Counted from the stretch's first letter, positions 1-11,535 are shown. The stretch is 64,000 nucleotides of DNA from Poecilobothrus nobilitatus (GCA_947095535.1 OX352774.1:208494965-208558964); one strand, 5' to 3'. Translations and numbers: made by a program. Notes: generated by a model not told the origin, from the sequence alone.

Positions 1-551
1 TTATATATTATATTATTTAAAAAGAAATAAAGAAAAATAATAAGAACATAATATGTATACATTTACATACATATGTATTATCATAATAATATAAAGCAAA
101 AATAAATTTTATGTCAGCGTCTATTTTTAAGTTACATATATAACAAATATAGGTATATACATATTTAAATTCATACAATTATGCACTTTCTCTCTGCGTT
201 TTCAATTAAAATAAGACGTTTTTTTTTTCTCGAATATTAAAATATTAATAATTATCTGAAGCCTATATGTTTAGCCTTACTTAATGTGAGGTAATATACA
301 TACAAATACATATATGTATTAAAAAATCACAGTTTCAGTAATTTAAATCAATCTGTATATTATAATTTAAAACTTTTTTATTAGTTTTGTCTGATGTTTA
401 TATTTTTCATAGCGAAGCTATATTTAAAGAATTACGCCGTAAGTTATGCAAATTAGTATTGAATATTATTATTACACATATGTATTATGATAAAATTTCT
501 GTCAATTCTTTTTAATGATTTTCACGATATTAAAAATATTAAATCTGTAAT
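1..551. other. AT-rich intergenic DNA
   Basis: No open frame, RNA gene or repeat structure can be supported here. It is AT-rich DNA with short CATA/TATG simple repeats, ending at the target-site duplication of the SINE that follows. Confidence 0.6.
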
Positions 552-565
552 ATGTCCAACGACCA

Positions 566-981
566 TCCAGCCAATGGTGTAGTGGTTAAGACACCAAATT
601 TTACGAAAGGTCTCAGGCTCAAACTCCGGCTGGGTCATATAGATTAATAAAATAATATAGATTTTTCTTATAATATATAATTAGTATAATATAATTAAAT
701 TAAAAAATAAGTATATATGTCTTATAAAAATTATAATTAATATCATATTGTAATATATAATAAAATAATAATAAAATATTATAATTCTTGTGTAAGATAA
801 TAGATGGCGTAGAACTAAAGAAACGCCTAGTCTTGTACAATAGCTACAGTTGCTACAGTCGAGTAATCAACGGCTTAGTGAAATAATGATTCCAGAAACT
901 GAAGCTTAGTCAAATATGAATAATAAATGACTTAGTGGATACTCTATGCTCCTTATAAGGAGTAAGGACTAAAAAAAAAAA
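566..981 (+). mobile_element. tRNA-derived SINE with 14-bp target-site duplications
   Basis: The body is about 416 bp. The 14-mer ATGTCCAACGACCA stands immediately before it (552-565) and again immediately after its A-run tail (982-995), which is the signature of a target-primed insertion. The head has RNA polymerase III promoter elements: an A-box-like TGGTGTAGTGGTTAAG at 575-590 and a B-box-like GGCTCAAACTCC at 616-627, at tRNA-like spacing. An AT-rich stretch follows, then a more complex 3' part (about 780-970) and a tail of about 12 A. The perfect duplications suggest a fairly recent insertion. Its head differs from that of the SINE family at 33.8 and 40.1 kb, so it is a separate family. 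The class call is firm; the source tRNA and the partner LINE are not identified. Confidence 0.85.
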
Positions 982-995
982 ATGTCCAACGACCA

Positions 996-1979
996 ACACA
1001 ATGTTTAAGAAAATTAAATATCTAATTTTAATGATTTTTTTAAATGATTCCTTTATATGTACAAAGTTATTGTATAGGGATAGGTATATTAAGGAGTGAA
1101 ATTACAGGTAAATCGGATAATAAAGGAGATTTGCGAGGTAAATTAGAAGTTAATCTGGACAGGTTTTTTTATTTTGAAAAGTTGTAAATTATATAATGAA
1201 CCAAATTTATCAGACGAGAACACATTTGGAATGGAAATATATTCTTACAATGAGTTGATAAATTTAAATATGTAATAAATTTATTTCATTTTTTATTTAT
1301 GTACATTCATACATATATTTATATTATACTCCAAATATATATATATATTTGTTATTTTACAGAATTTCAGGCTCTTATAACTTTAATTCAATTTTTATAT
1401 TTTTTTTAATAACTAAACATATAAATCTTTTTTTATATATATTTTTTTTTTTTTTATCAATTATTTATTTATTAGCAAACAAAAGATAATTGCAATAAAA
1501 ATAATATACTACATGAAATACATAAATTTATCTATTAAATATTTACAATATATTTTTAATATTTTTTGATATTTTGATTTTTTATTATGATACCCGGATT
1601 CATAATCATTTAGGTATTATTGTACAATACAATCTGTACAGCAACCTTTTATTTGGTTTTTTCTTTTTTTGATAATTTGACTTTTTTTTTAAATATGAGC
1701 AATTTTCTATAATTTTTCATTAAGTTCAATAATCTAAAAACAATCTTTTTCAATTTTATGATATCTGAATTTATTTTTTAATATGATTTACATTTAAATT
1801 ATTAATTGTAATTAATTAATTTTTGTTTGTAATTAAAGAATTTTAAATTTATTTTGAACATTATTTTCCGGAATATATTTTGCATTTAAAAATTCTACAT
1901 TCATATATTAACAACGGTTAATATTTTAAATTTAAATTGATATTTATTTTCTCAGCCATTCTAATATTTTAAAACTACG
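996..1979. other. AT-rich intergenic DNA
   Basis: Nothing supportable: homopolymer runs and AT-rich sequence with no coding frame or element boundary that I can recognise. Confidence 0.55.
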
Positions 1980-2700
1980 AGATGATATTATAGGAGAAGA
2001 GTGTAGAGCGGACTGTGTCAACTCTAGTATACCCGCCTATGAACGTATGTCATTTTCATAAAACTTAATCATCTTTTATAAAATTTTAGATGTTTTACTT
2101 AATTTAGTACCGAGTACCGAGATTACTTAATTAAGTTCGCTTAAAAAAATACATATTTATATTTAAATTTTGAAGTTTTATGCATGACAACTTACTCGAA
2201 TCTGTTGTCCCGAATCAACCACATTTTGCAGAAATTATTGCCATAAAACTAGATCATCTTTTCTGATCTCTAAGATTCCTAATGTTTAAATTAATTAAAT
2301 TTCAAGATATGCAAGCTATACCTGAATCTTCTAACACGACCAAATTTTATAGAAGTTGTTGGCATGCAAGTTGATATCTTTTCACAAAATTTCAGATACC
2401 TAGCTTCAATAAACACTATTAGTTATATTCATACATAAAGAAAGAAATTGTATGGTAGCTACTAGAATTCGCCGGCCGAACTTGCTGAATTTAAATAGCG
2501 AAATGAACAATTTTACAAAAGTGTCCTAGCTCTTGAGTTATCATACAAACGAACGAACAGACGGATAGGTGTAAATGACTTAATCAACTCAGAATTGGAT
2601 TCTGATCCAATCCATATACTATATTGGGTTTATATTTATCTAGACTTCTTTAAGGTGTCACAAACGTAATGGCAAATTTACTATACCCTTCAACTATGTT
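1980..2700. mobile_element. Degraded dipteran transposable-element fragment
   Basis: The base composition becomes more mixed than the flanks. The fragment carries a run of phrases familiar from the non-coding 3' portion of many fly transposons: an AATTTTATAGAAGTTGTTGG-type block (about 2342-2361), a region running into CAAACGAACGAACAGACGG (2546-2564), then TTGGGTTTATATTTATCTAG, and finally ACAAACGTAATGGCAAATTT leading to TACTATACCC near 2690. A related CTAGTATACCC occurs at about 2021-2031 on the same strand. No transposase frame, terminal repeat or duplication was found, so neither class nor ends are known; the limits given are where the character of the sequence changes. Confidence 0.45.
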
Positions 2701-2710
2701 CATTGCCGTA

Positions 2711-3782
2711 TAATATAATTAAAATATGTATTGGTATTTATGTAATTCTAAGAAATTTGTTCTAATATGAATGAAATATTTTCTACGACAAAAAACTAAA
2801 AATATCATAATTGCTTCAAATAGAAAAACCAGCTTTTTTAATGAAGCAATTTTTGCTGGAAAAAGTTATCCAAAACAAAGTTAACTTTAAAAAAAAAAAC
2901 TTGTATCTTTTATTATTTTGTAAGTTCAGCTTTAGTCAAATAAAAACAAAAAAAAAAAATACAAAAATATTTAATTTCTTTTAAAGCTTAAGAAGATTTA
3001 TTATAAGAAAGAGTAGTACGCATTTTTGAATGTTTTCAACAGTTTTAGAATATTATTATTAGAAACAAGCTTCTTTAATTCTTAAGAAATAATTTACACC
3101 CTGTATCTTTTTATTTTATATTAAAACAAAAAAGCATTTTTGGTATTTATAATTTAATTCTCTCTACTGTAACTTGTATAAATAAAAAGAGCTTTTAAAT
3201 TTGATGTTTCTATTCTGAAATCTTTTAATTCTTTAATTAAACGCAGAAGAAAACCACTTTTAAAAATATGTAGGTATGTAAGTATGTATATAAGAATGTA
3301 CTATTACTATACATTAATATGATTATATTTTGTTATATTTATAACTTCATCCGAATGCGCGCACAAATATAAGAATTTTCTTTTTTTATTTATTGAGCTT
3401 TATCATTTTGTTCTATGTACTTATGTATATAGTACCGATCGTATTGATAAAAATTGATCCATAATAAAAATGTTTAGATTTTAGAAATCTTTAATGTATA
3501 CAATAAAAAATAAAAGAAAAAACCAAAAATGTGTGTATACAAAATATATTTTTAGTATAATCATCAAATAAATCAATATTTTAAATTCTTAAAAAAATTT
3601 TAATTGAATTTCAATTGTAAAGAAATTCTTTTAATTATAGACGTGTACTACATTGTAAAGAAAGCTTTTAGTATAAATTTAATATTCTTATAAATTGGTT
3701 GCAATTTGTACCACACCCGTTTTGTATTTATTAATTTACTAAGTACCTTTAATATTTTTTTTTTTTTTAAATTATATAAAAA
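2711..3782. other. AT-rich intergenic DNA upstream of the zinc-finger gene
   Basis: No gene or repeat is recognisable. The last 60 bases before the zinc-finger ATG are a T-run followed by ATTATATAAAAA, which is TATA-like but not diagnostic in DNA of this composition. Confidence 0.5.
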
Positions 3783-4586
3783 ATGGAAATTTCCCAAACA
3801 TTTGAATGTAATGTTTGTTTAAATCAGTATAAACATTTCTCAGATTTAACAGCTCATAAAATTAAAGTTCATAAAGTACCATTAAAAATTTTAACAACAA
3901 CAATAAAATCAAAAACTCCAGAAAAATGCAATAATAAAGTTTCATTTAATATTAATGAACAATCAATGAATCAACAGCGTTCTAGTCCAAAAATGATTCA
4001 AAATATTAAAAGAAATACATCATCATCAAATAAAAAAACTACAAATGAGAATTTAATTTGTTGTTTTGATTGTTCCGGATCCACAGAAAAAAGAAATTAT
4101 GATAGTGATTACCATAACGATTATTATAATTACAGTAATAGTAATTCACGAAAGAATGATAATGATAATTTATTTAATAAAAATAATTTATACTGTAATA
4201 AAATTTATAATATACCAACTCCACCAATTGATATTTGTATAACTGATGTCAATGGACTTACAAGCAAAAATTTAAGTATTACAGATTTGGCTGAAAATAA
4301 TAATTGGAAACAGGAGTATGATCCAAAAACTGATAAATATGGAGATGTTATTATTTGTTCTGATAATGAAAGAAATAATGGTATTTGTCAAAATGGCATA
4401 GAAAATAATGATAATAGAGTATGTATCGATAATGCAGGTGTAAGCGATAATTTTTGTGGTGTAGATAACGATAACGGAAATGCAGATTGCGGTAGTGGTG
4501 GTGGTGACTACAATGACGGAAATACAAATTGTGGTGGCGGAAATGCAGATTGTGGTGATGGAAGTGCAGATTGTAGTTGTGACTAA
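3783..4586 (+). CDS. Single C2H2 zinc-finger, Asn/Asp-rich protein
   Basis: An uninterrupted frame of 267 codons from ATG to TAA, exceptional length for DNA this AT-rich. Residues 8-31 hold one C2H2 finger: Cys-2-Cys, 12 residues, His-4-His (CNVC ... HKIKVH), lacking the usual TGEKP linker. The rest is low complexity: a basic Lys/Gln/Ser/Asn-rich stretch (about 35-90), a second Cys pair (LICCFDC near 92-97), Asn/Asp/Tyr-rich sequence, then an acidic Cys/Gly/Asn/Asp tail built on repeats of the type NADCG. At DNA level the tail is an imperfect repeat of GGAAATGCAGATTG-like units (about 4477-4580). One finger is normally too little for strong sequence-specific DNA binding, so it may bind RNA or protein, or be one exon of a larger gene; no upstream acceptor is obvious. 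An AATAAA at 4714-4719 could end the transcript. I recognise no ortholog; it could be a fast-evolving lineage-specific gene. Confidence 0.55.
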   Translation: MEISQTFECNVCLNQYKHFSDLTAHKIKVHKVPLKILTTTIKSKTPEKCNNKVSFNINEQSMNQQRSSPKMIQNIKRNTSSSNKKTTNENLICCFDCSGSTEKRNYDSDYHNDYYNYSNSNSRKNDNDNLFNKNNLYCNKIYNIPTPPIDICITDVNGLTSKNLSITDLAENNNWKQEYDPKTDKYGDVIICSDNERNNGICQNGIENNDNRVCIDNAGVSDNFCGVDNDNGNADCGSGGGDYNDGNTNCGGGNADCGDGSADCSCD

Positions 4587-4845
4587 ATATTGTATAATTA
4601 CTTGTATATGCTTGCAAATTATCATCTTTTGTATTTCATTGTTCAATTCATTTAATTATTCTCCTATACATTTTTTTTACTTTTATTGCAAATGCTTTTT
4701 GATGTAAAAAGAAAATAAATTGATGTACTTAAAATTGGCTTACTATTGATTTATTCTTATTCAAAAATTTCAGGCAATATTTCATATTTTGATTAAAATT
4801 GTTTACGTACTTATAAATGTATAAGTACGTATAAAAAACTAAAAA

Positions 4846-5634
4846 TTATTTTGCTAATAATTGATTTAATAAGGGTACATAATCATCATATTGGGCTTGA
4901 TAAAAATTACCAGCAAGTGGTTTACCAAGACAGTATTTATCTGCAAATCTTGCAATTGAAAATCCTGCACGTCCTCTTCCAGTACAACTTCGTAAATACT
5001 TTTCATCGCATTGAATTTTATGATGATGTTCAAATACCAAAAATACATAACGATGTAGCCCAGTACCTTTTGGTGGTCCAGATCCAATGTATTCAGATAA
5101 AACGTTACCTCCAGCTACACAATTTCCAGGTATATTAACAACAAGCCAATGATGCCATTCACGATAAGTTGGACTTTGTCGGCTCGGTGCATCTAAAATA
5201 TGTCGCATCTATTGAGTCAATTTGAAATTTTTGTTATTTTTTTTTTTATTTCTATTTACCTGGATCAGTCATACATAATGTATAAAATCTACCAGGATAT
5301 GGATCCCATTTAACTATAGGTTTATCTTTAACTTGAGTTGGAGTTAATTCGTTACCTTCATCTACACGAGCCCCGCTAGGATATATAATCTCTGCTTTTT
5401 CTATTATTTTTTTTATTATAAAGAGTTATTTTTAATTCATTATTATATTAATAGACATCTGACTTTCGGATATTTTTTTCACTTACCTTGAGGTTCAAAA
5501 CCAATCACATCTGGAATTACCCCATGTTTTCGGAAAGCATGACCAATATGAAGTTTACCATGAAATTTTCTTAAATTTATATTTGGATTAATTTTTATTA
5601 GTTTAAAAGTGAAATTAGGAATTATTTTTAACAT
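4846..5634 (-). CDS. Phosphatidylethanolamine-binding protein (PEBP/RKIP family)
   Basis: Three exons on the minus strand: 5634-5487, 5400-5260 and 5192-4846, joined by GT..AG introns of 86 and 67 nt, giving 211 residues. The start is fixed by an in-frame TAA four codons upstream. The PEBP fold signatures are complete: [12 protein letters not shown] (33-44), LTPTQVK (68-74), the CR1 anion-pocket motif TDPDAPSR (94-101), [13 protein letters not shown] (107-119), and [12 protein letters not shown] (133-144), which contains the CR2 GxHR motif. The family binds phospholipid head groups and small anions, and some members inhibit Raf/MAPK signalling; flies have several paralogs, so the precise one cannot be named. 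The first ~30 residues ([16 protein letters not shown]...) are basic, hydrophobic and lack acidic residues. This goes beyond the usual ~185-residue core and could be a mitochondrial presequence. It is divergent from the FERRY3 homolog, 527 bp away. Family assignment is very secure. Confidence 0.95.
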
Positions 5635-6161
5635 AATTTTTTCTTAAAAATAAAATAGTCTATTGAAATTATAAGAATAAAATCAAATAAAATAAAATAA
5701 TGTAATAACGTATTATGAATGATTGATGAGGATATGACTATATGAATATTTTATGACAATAAATAATTTTTGAGGTACTTTAACTGAATTCTATTATTCT
5801 AAAATGGTACTAATTCAAATAAAAAAATAGAAATAGTAGTTGTCAAAACCGCATTAAATTATTTTTTTTTTTTAAAGTTCCTTTTATGTAAAATGTATAA
5901 ATTAATTTGAAATTAAACAAAAATAAATTATAATTTATCAGATAATAAATTTATTTTATTTTGAATTGTAATTAAGTGCTAAATCCATTCACAATAGCAC
6001 AAATAATTTGTATTGTATTTTGCTTTGCTTAAAAATTGATAAGAAATGTCAGATTTTGACATTTGATTTGTTTATGCTTTTTTAACTGCTCAGTTTTACT
6101 CACATTCTATTTTCCAAACTTATTTATTTCTAAACCGCCCATCATAAAAAAATAAATAAAT
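5635..6161. promoter_or_regulatory. Divergent PEBP / FERRY3 promoter region
   Basis: These 527 bp separate two genes read in opposite directions and must contain both start regions. They carry an inverted pair TGTCAGATTTTGACA (6047-6061) about 100 bp before the FERRY3 ATG, and another TGTCAAAA at 5841-5848. No convincing TATA box can be singled out in such AT-rich DNA. The motif pair recurs upstream of Nup88 and Liprin-alpha. Confidence 0.5.
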
Positions 6162-7771
6162 ATGGAAAATCAAAGAATTGTTGAATTTACATACACATTT
6201 GATAATTTAGGGACACCACAAAAAATAAAGGAAGATATTGCGATTCCATTTGAGTTGAGCGAAATTGATGAATTAGTAAATAAAATCATAAAATCTGATG
6301 AAATCCTTTTATTTTTGGATTTTAATAAAGAATTAAAAAAAAAATTAAAAATATTTGTGCGAGAAGAAAATCAAAAATTCTATGATGATCAAGATGATTC
6401 TTTAATAGAAAAATTTAAGAATGGTGAAATTGATTCAGAAGAAATTGTTCGAAATTTGGACAAACTTTATAAAGACGAAGTATTAGAATATGCAGATCGA
6501 ATAGGACCTACAGATGATGAAATATTTGCTCAGTCATTTCATAGACTTGTTCATTCATCATCTTGTTTACCTGATATATTAGAAAAAGAAAAAGCATATG
6601 CACGTGTAATAGCTGATATGACAAAACGTATGGAAACTGAAATAGAAGCATTGAATGTCCAACAACAAAATGAAATGAAAGAGTACATAGATCAACTTGG
6701 TAAAATAAAAAATTATAATTTCAAATGAACTGATTTTCTATTTTGTTTATTTTAGATATTTCAAAAACATCGGAAGATATTAATAATTTATTAGCCCAAC
6801 ATTATTCCATACAAAATTACATCAGAAAAAAATGGGAATCTGAATTAGAAGCAAAACGTGGTCATCAAAAAAATCAATATCGAGAATGGGTAACAAGTCA
6901 AGTAGGTAAATTATTTGAAACTTCATCACCGGTAACAACACCAGTTGGTAGCCGTTCTTCAACATTTATTTCTCAAGCCCCATCAATGGAAGAAAGTTTT
7001 ACAATTCATTTAGGATCTCAATTAAAACATATGCATAATATACGTATATTAGGAGCTAATATATATGATTTATGTAGTCCATTACATGCTGATGAAAGTT
7101 TAAATGGATTAAATATGGCATTAGGGGTATATTCAAGTTCTTTATGTGGTGTTGTTGTATTAACACCATCTGGTCAAATACGTGCGAATAATCAAATTAT
7201 AAAATGTGCTAATATGTCAACTGAATTTCATTTTGATCAAATCGATGAACAATTAGATAAAATAATGTCTGATGTAAATGGTGTTTATGAACAAAAACAA
7301 AATTCGAATGGTAGTCCTATTAAAACCACACCGCGTTTAAAAACTGGTGATTTTTTTATAACAAAACATTCTAATTTATCACAATCTCATGTTATATTTC
7401 ATTTAATATCAGATGAACCACATGCATCTGAAATTAATTCACGCCATCCGGTTATTTTAGGATTAAGAAATATTATGAAAGTAGCAAGTAGACATGATAT
7501 TGTAACATTAACAATACCAGCATTATTAAGACATGAAATGTCTGAAGATATGACAGTTCAATGGTGTGTAAGACGTGCTGAGTTAATATTTAAATGTGTT
7601 AAAGGTTTTATGATTGAATCATCTACATGGGGTGGAGCAGAATTAAGTACATTACAATTTTTATTACCTTTTGATATTTCTGAAGAATTATTTAATACAT
7701 TAACAGCAATGATACCAAATGTATTTAGAGTTGCTAATGTGAAAATATTAGTTGATAATACAAAATCGTAA
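6162..7771 (+). CDS. FERRY3: FERRY complex subunit 3 (C12orf4 homolog)
   Basis: Two exons, 6162-6699 and 6756-7771, joined across a 56-nt GT..AG intron (the split Asp codon is residue 180), give 517 residues; vertebrate C12orf4 is about 550. The family (DUF2362) has no catalytic motif. C12orf4 is subunit Fy-3 of FERRY, a Rab5 effector complex with TBCK, PPP1R21, CRYZL1 and GATD1 that links early endosomes to mRNAs and ribosomes; human loss causes intellectual disability. Diagnostic blocks are seen here: a charged helical stretch around the splice (MTKRMETEIEALNVQQQNEM, then SEDINNLLAQH), QYREWV, ESFTIHLGSQLKHMHNIR (from ~259), FFITKHSNLSQSHVIFHL, VILGLRNIMKVASRHDIVTL and RAELIFKCVKGFMIESSTW near the C-terminus. 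An AATAAA lies at 7957-7962. The gene converges on the JmjC gene 267 bp downstream. Orthology is confident; function in this insect is inferred from mammals. Confidence 0.93.
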
Positions 7772-7956
7772 GGATTCACAATTTCATTAAAGTTTCAAAT
7801 TCAAGTTTACAATTATTAAAATTCACATAAATTGTTATTTTTATTATATAATATATATAATATATTGTGTTACATAATACACAACATATTAAAGTTATAT
7901 TGAAGTTATGTTTAAATTTTTTTTTACATATTTCCTTTTTTAAATTACATTGAATG

Positions 7957-7962
7957 AATAAA
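7957..7962 (+). terminator. Poly(A) signal candidate for FERRY3
   Basis: AATAAA, 186 bp after the FERRY3 stop codon and just ahead of the convergent JmjC gene's 3' end. The hexamer is common in AT-rich DNA, so only its placement supports the call. Confidence 0.4.
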
Positions 7963-8038
7963 GATTTATTATAAATCTGATATTATAATATGCTATAAAT
8001 TATGTAAAATATAAAATCTCGTTTATTTATACTTTTGT

Positions 8039-9231
8039 TCAATCATATTCCGCTCCAATAGTAATACTTAAATCACCAGGTTGCACATTAGTTTTATGAA
8101 ACCATTTATTTGTGTCCAAAACAACTAAAATTTTTAAATGTCAAATATAATATAAATTTTTATATAATGAATCTTTTTAAAATAAAAAGAAAATACTTAT
8201 TTCTCCAGTTTTAACAACTGTACCAAATGTATTACATTCAAAATAACATTCTGGTGGTGGAGCTAAAATCCATTCTTTAGAACCTTTTAATTGAGCTTGC
8301 CATGATGGTAATCTTACATTATCAATCTATCAATATAATTCATTTAAATGTTTGTTTAAAAAAATTATATAAAACGTTTTACATGCATATGTGCTCCAAA
8401 ACCAGAACCACCCATAAATATCCAATCAGTTACAGCATTTTCAGATAATTTAGGTAAAAAATATGGTCGTTCATAATGTTGTCGTAAAATTTCTGAAATT
8501 TCTGAATTACAATTACTCCAACCAAAATACCATGGTTTAGTTCCAGATTCAAATTTAACTCTTTCTGGTGGTATACTAAGAGCATCAATTAAATTACGAA
8601 ATTCAGTTTTATATGGAAAAAATTGACAATTAACTTTTTTCTGTTTTCTTGAAGCATTTAAATAAACTTCTTTAAAATAATAAAAATCAAAGACCTAAAA
8701 TTTTTTATCTTTTATAATTATTTTTATTTAGTTTTATATGTAATTTCTTACTTTTAACGCTGTCCAGTTATTTGTTGCATCTGTTATAATAACAGGTTTT
8801 GCCGAATATGCATATTTTTTTTCAAATTCTTCTGGTAATATATTAGAAACTCTTTCGATATTATACACATTATGACAAAATTTACAATTTTCCGGAGGAC
8901 GAAATATTTTATTGAAGTCTGGAGGCATTTCTAAAAGACACTAAGAAAATGTACAAAAAAAATCTATATATATTTTTTTAATTTTAAAATAAAATGCATA
9001 TTTATAAATTAAGAGTTTTACATTTTTATGATTACAATATGGTAAAATATACCAAGTAAATCCAATAATTATAATTGTTATACCAAAATATATTTTTTTA
9101 GAATTATTTTTAGGTTTTTCTTTAACGGAAGATATTATAAAGTTTTGTAATAATTTATTTAAATTTAAATTAATATCTTCGTTTTTATTATTTTTTAATA
9201 ATTCTGTTGATTTCATTGAGATTTCCTCCAT
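8039..9231 (-). CDS. Membrane-anchored JmjC (cupin-like) oxygenase homolog
   Basis: Five minus-strand exons, 9231-9022, 8940-8752, 8694-8383, 8326-8197 and 8124-8039, with introns of 81, 57, 56 and 72 nt, read as one 308-residue protein. Residues 47-65 (IYFGITIIIIGFTWYILPY) form a single transmembrane segment preceded by a basic KPKNNSKK stretch, predicting an N-terminus in the cytosol and the rest in the lumen. The JmjC/cupin_8 domain follows: KPVIITDATNNW (about 117-128), WYFGWSNCNSEI, then GSGFGAHMH with the iron-binding His237-x-Asp239 pair spanning the exon 3/4 junction, PSWQAQLKGSKEW, and the third iron ligand His290 in DTNKWFHKT. The protein ends in TIGAEYD. All three Fe(II) ligands are present, so it may be an active 2-oxoglutarate oxygenase; the substrate is unknown. 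JMJD8 is an analogous ER-resident family, but I cannot assign this as its ortholog. It is convergent with FERRY3. Exon model secure; function inferred. Confidence 0.88.
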
Positions 9232-11535
9232 TTCAATTAGATTTTACTAACATTTACTATTTTGAATTATTTTAAAATTTAAATTTAAGAATGAATCGTT
9301 GTTTTCACCATGAATGTATCTTAACGAATGAGAAATTAATATGTACTTTATTACAAATATAACGGTAAAATATATTGTAACATGTAACTGTATGTATACA
9401 ATAATAATAATTGGAAAGATTGAGAAAAACAATTGAATTGGAAAATTTGATTATAAATACAAAAGATGATAGCAATCGCATTCTCATCTATTTAATATCC
9501 TTTGAAATAAAAATTGAAATACCATATGTGGTTTAATGATAAGAGTTTATTATATTATTAGATTTTGTTTTTTTGTTATTTTTATATAAAAATGTTTAAT
9601 AGTATTAGGTAATTTATACTCCTTTCGATTTTAAAAATATTGTTGTTGGATTAAATTTTAAAAATAAATAAATATGTATGTATAAATACGTAAATTACTT
9701 TTAGCTAAAATATGTGTGTGAAAACAATAAAAAAAATCAAAAATTCTTAAATTAAACAAATTAAATTAAAATAAAATGATGATACACATAGTGACATACA
9801 TACATACATATGTATGTATATGAAAAGAAGAACCGAACGTAAAGATTTATGAACGTAGGTATTTCATATTACTGCATTTTAAGATGCTTTGTCTTATATG
9901 AAAGAATATCCATTATAAATATATCATTTAATTACAGTATCTTCCCAAAGATAACGGTAAAAGCAGTAAAAGATTGTATGTATGTACGGATGCATAGCAA
10001 ACTTAAATGGTTTAACCAAGTATAAAAGCTCTTTCTCTTCTAAAACTCATTTATATAAAAATATTTTTAGAAATTTTTTTTTTTTTTTATTTCCTATAAA
10101 AAAAAAGGCTAGGTGGAAAGTCTGTTAATAAATTTTTATCATTAAAAATGTCTTGATTAAAAAAAAAAATAAAAGAAGATTGTGAGCATAGATATATTAA
10201 CTGATAGGCAGTAAAGAAAATATTTTCAGCCAATTTTGAGAAAAAGCTGAACCGTGAGCAGTGAAACGTGCATATGTATTGCTTTAGTTCCCTCAGAAAT
10301 AGGTTCCTAAAAGGTGAAATAATTTCATTTTTAATTTTTTTTCATTCATTTTTAATCTATGATTGTGAGGTACATAATTAAAATTATTTTTTATGTGAAG
10401 ATATTGAACTTTTTAAATATAAAATTTGTAGCACAACAAAATAGGATTAAATTAAAATGTCGAAACGAACAAACGTCAGTAAAATTTTCTAAAAATTTTA
10501 TATTTTTATGGAACTAATTAGAAGATCTGAGAATGCATATAAATTATGTAATTTTTTTATGTGTTTGTGTTTTGCTAGTCAAATATTTATTCAAAAATTT
10601 CTTAAAAACTAAACAAATAAAATTTAATTTACTAAATTTTGAAGCATTGTTGAAGACTGAAGACCACACATACATAGATGATAATATTAGAAACAGATTG
10701 GAAAGATGGGATGGCCAGTTGGCCTTTTCTACTTAAATATTTTTCTAAGGCTCTGTTTACACTTGTTAACATTTCTGTATACAATGATGTATTCATTCTT
10801 GTATTTAAAATGTGCTGCAAAACTCTTGCGTTTACATTAAGTTATGTGTTGCAGTTACAACTTTATATATGTGCGTTAATATTATAATTTATTTTTTTGA
10901 CCTGATAAAATTTTTTATTGTTGCTTTAAATGTATTGGTGATTTGTAACATCTAAAGCAGCTAAATTTTGGTAAACAAAAATGAATAAAGGTTTTAGGAA
11001 TTTTACGCAATTTCGTCGTTTGTTTTCGTTTTTAAATTTTTTTTTGGGAGAAGCGAGGAAGTGGGAAAGAAAAACTTGCAACTGAATAATGCAACCAGGG
11101 TAAACAGGCGATAAGGCATTCAATAGTTATAAAAATACATATGTACATTACATATGTTTCCATTTTATAATGTGTATAGTATACATTTCGTTCATTTAGA
11201 TACCTATCTATATTTATGAAAATAATGTAAATCAGTTGTTCCATAATCAAGACCTTTTGCATCAATCACTTATCACTAATCAAATGATGAAATAATAATT
11301 TATTTTTTTGTAAGTGAGTGTTTCTACTAATCAACACTTTATTAAGTATCAAATATGGTTTTGATACAACAAAAACTTAACAAATTAATGTGATTAGTGA
11401 ATACCGAATAAGCGGTTGGTGCAATATGATATATAAATTAAGTACAGGAAATTGTACTGCTTAACCCGAATTCTATGTAAATCCGAATTATGAGTAGAAA
11501 ATAAAATTACGCTACATAAACAGGTATTGAAACTA
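9232..11535. other. Intergenic DNA, no gene seen
   Basis: About 2.3 kb upstream of the JmjC gene. Short open frames occur (for example 10533-10736 on the plus strand) but have no domain, no splice partners and no recognisable product. CATACATATGTATG simple repeats occur near 9797-9820. I see nothing else to annotate. Confidence 0.55.

Noticed and set aside
4272..4707. Open frames on both strands overlapping the zinc-finger gene
   Set aside because: They are Ile/Thr- or His/Tyr-rich translations of the AAT/GAT-rich repeat tail with no domain; shadows of the plus-strand gene.
10533..10736. 67-codon plus-strand open frame
   Set aside because: No domain, no splice partner, no recognisable homology; compatible with chance in a 3.2-kb intergenic interval.
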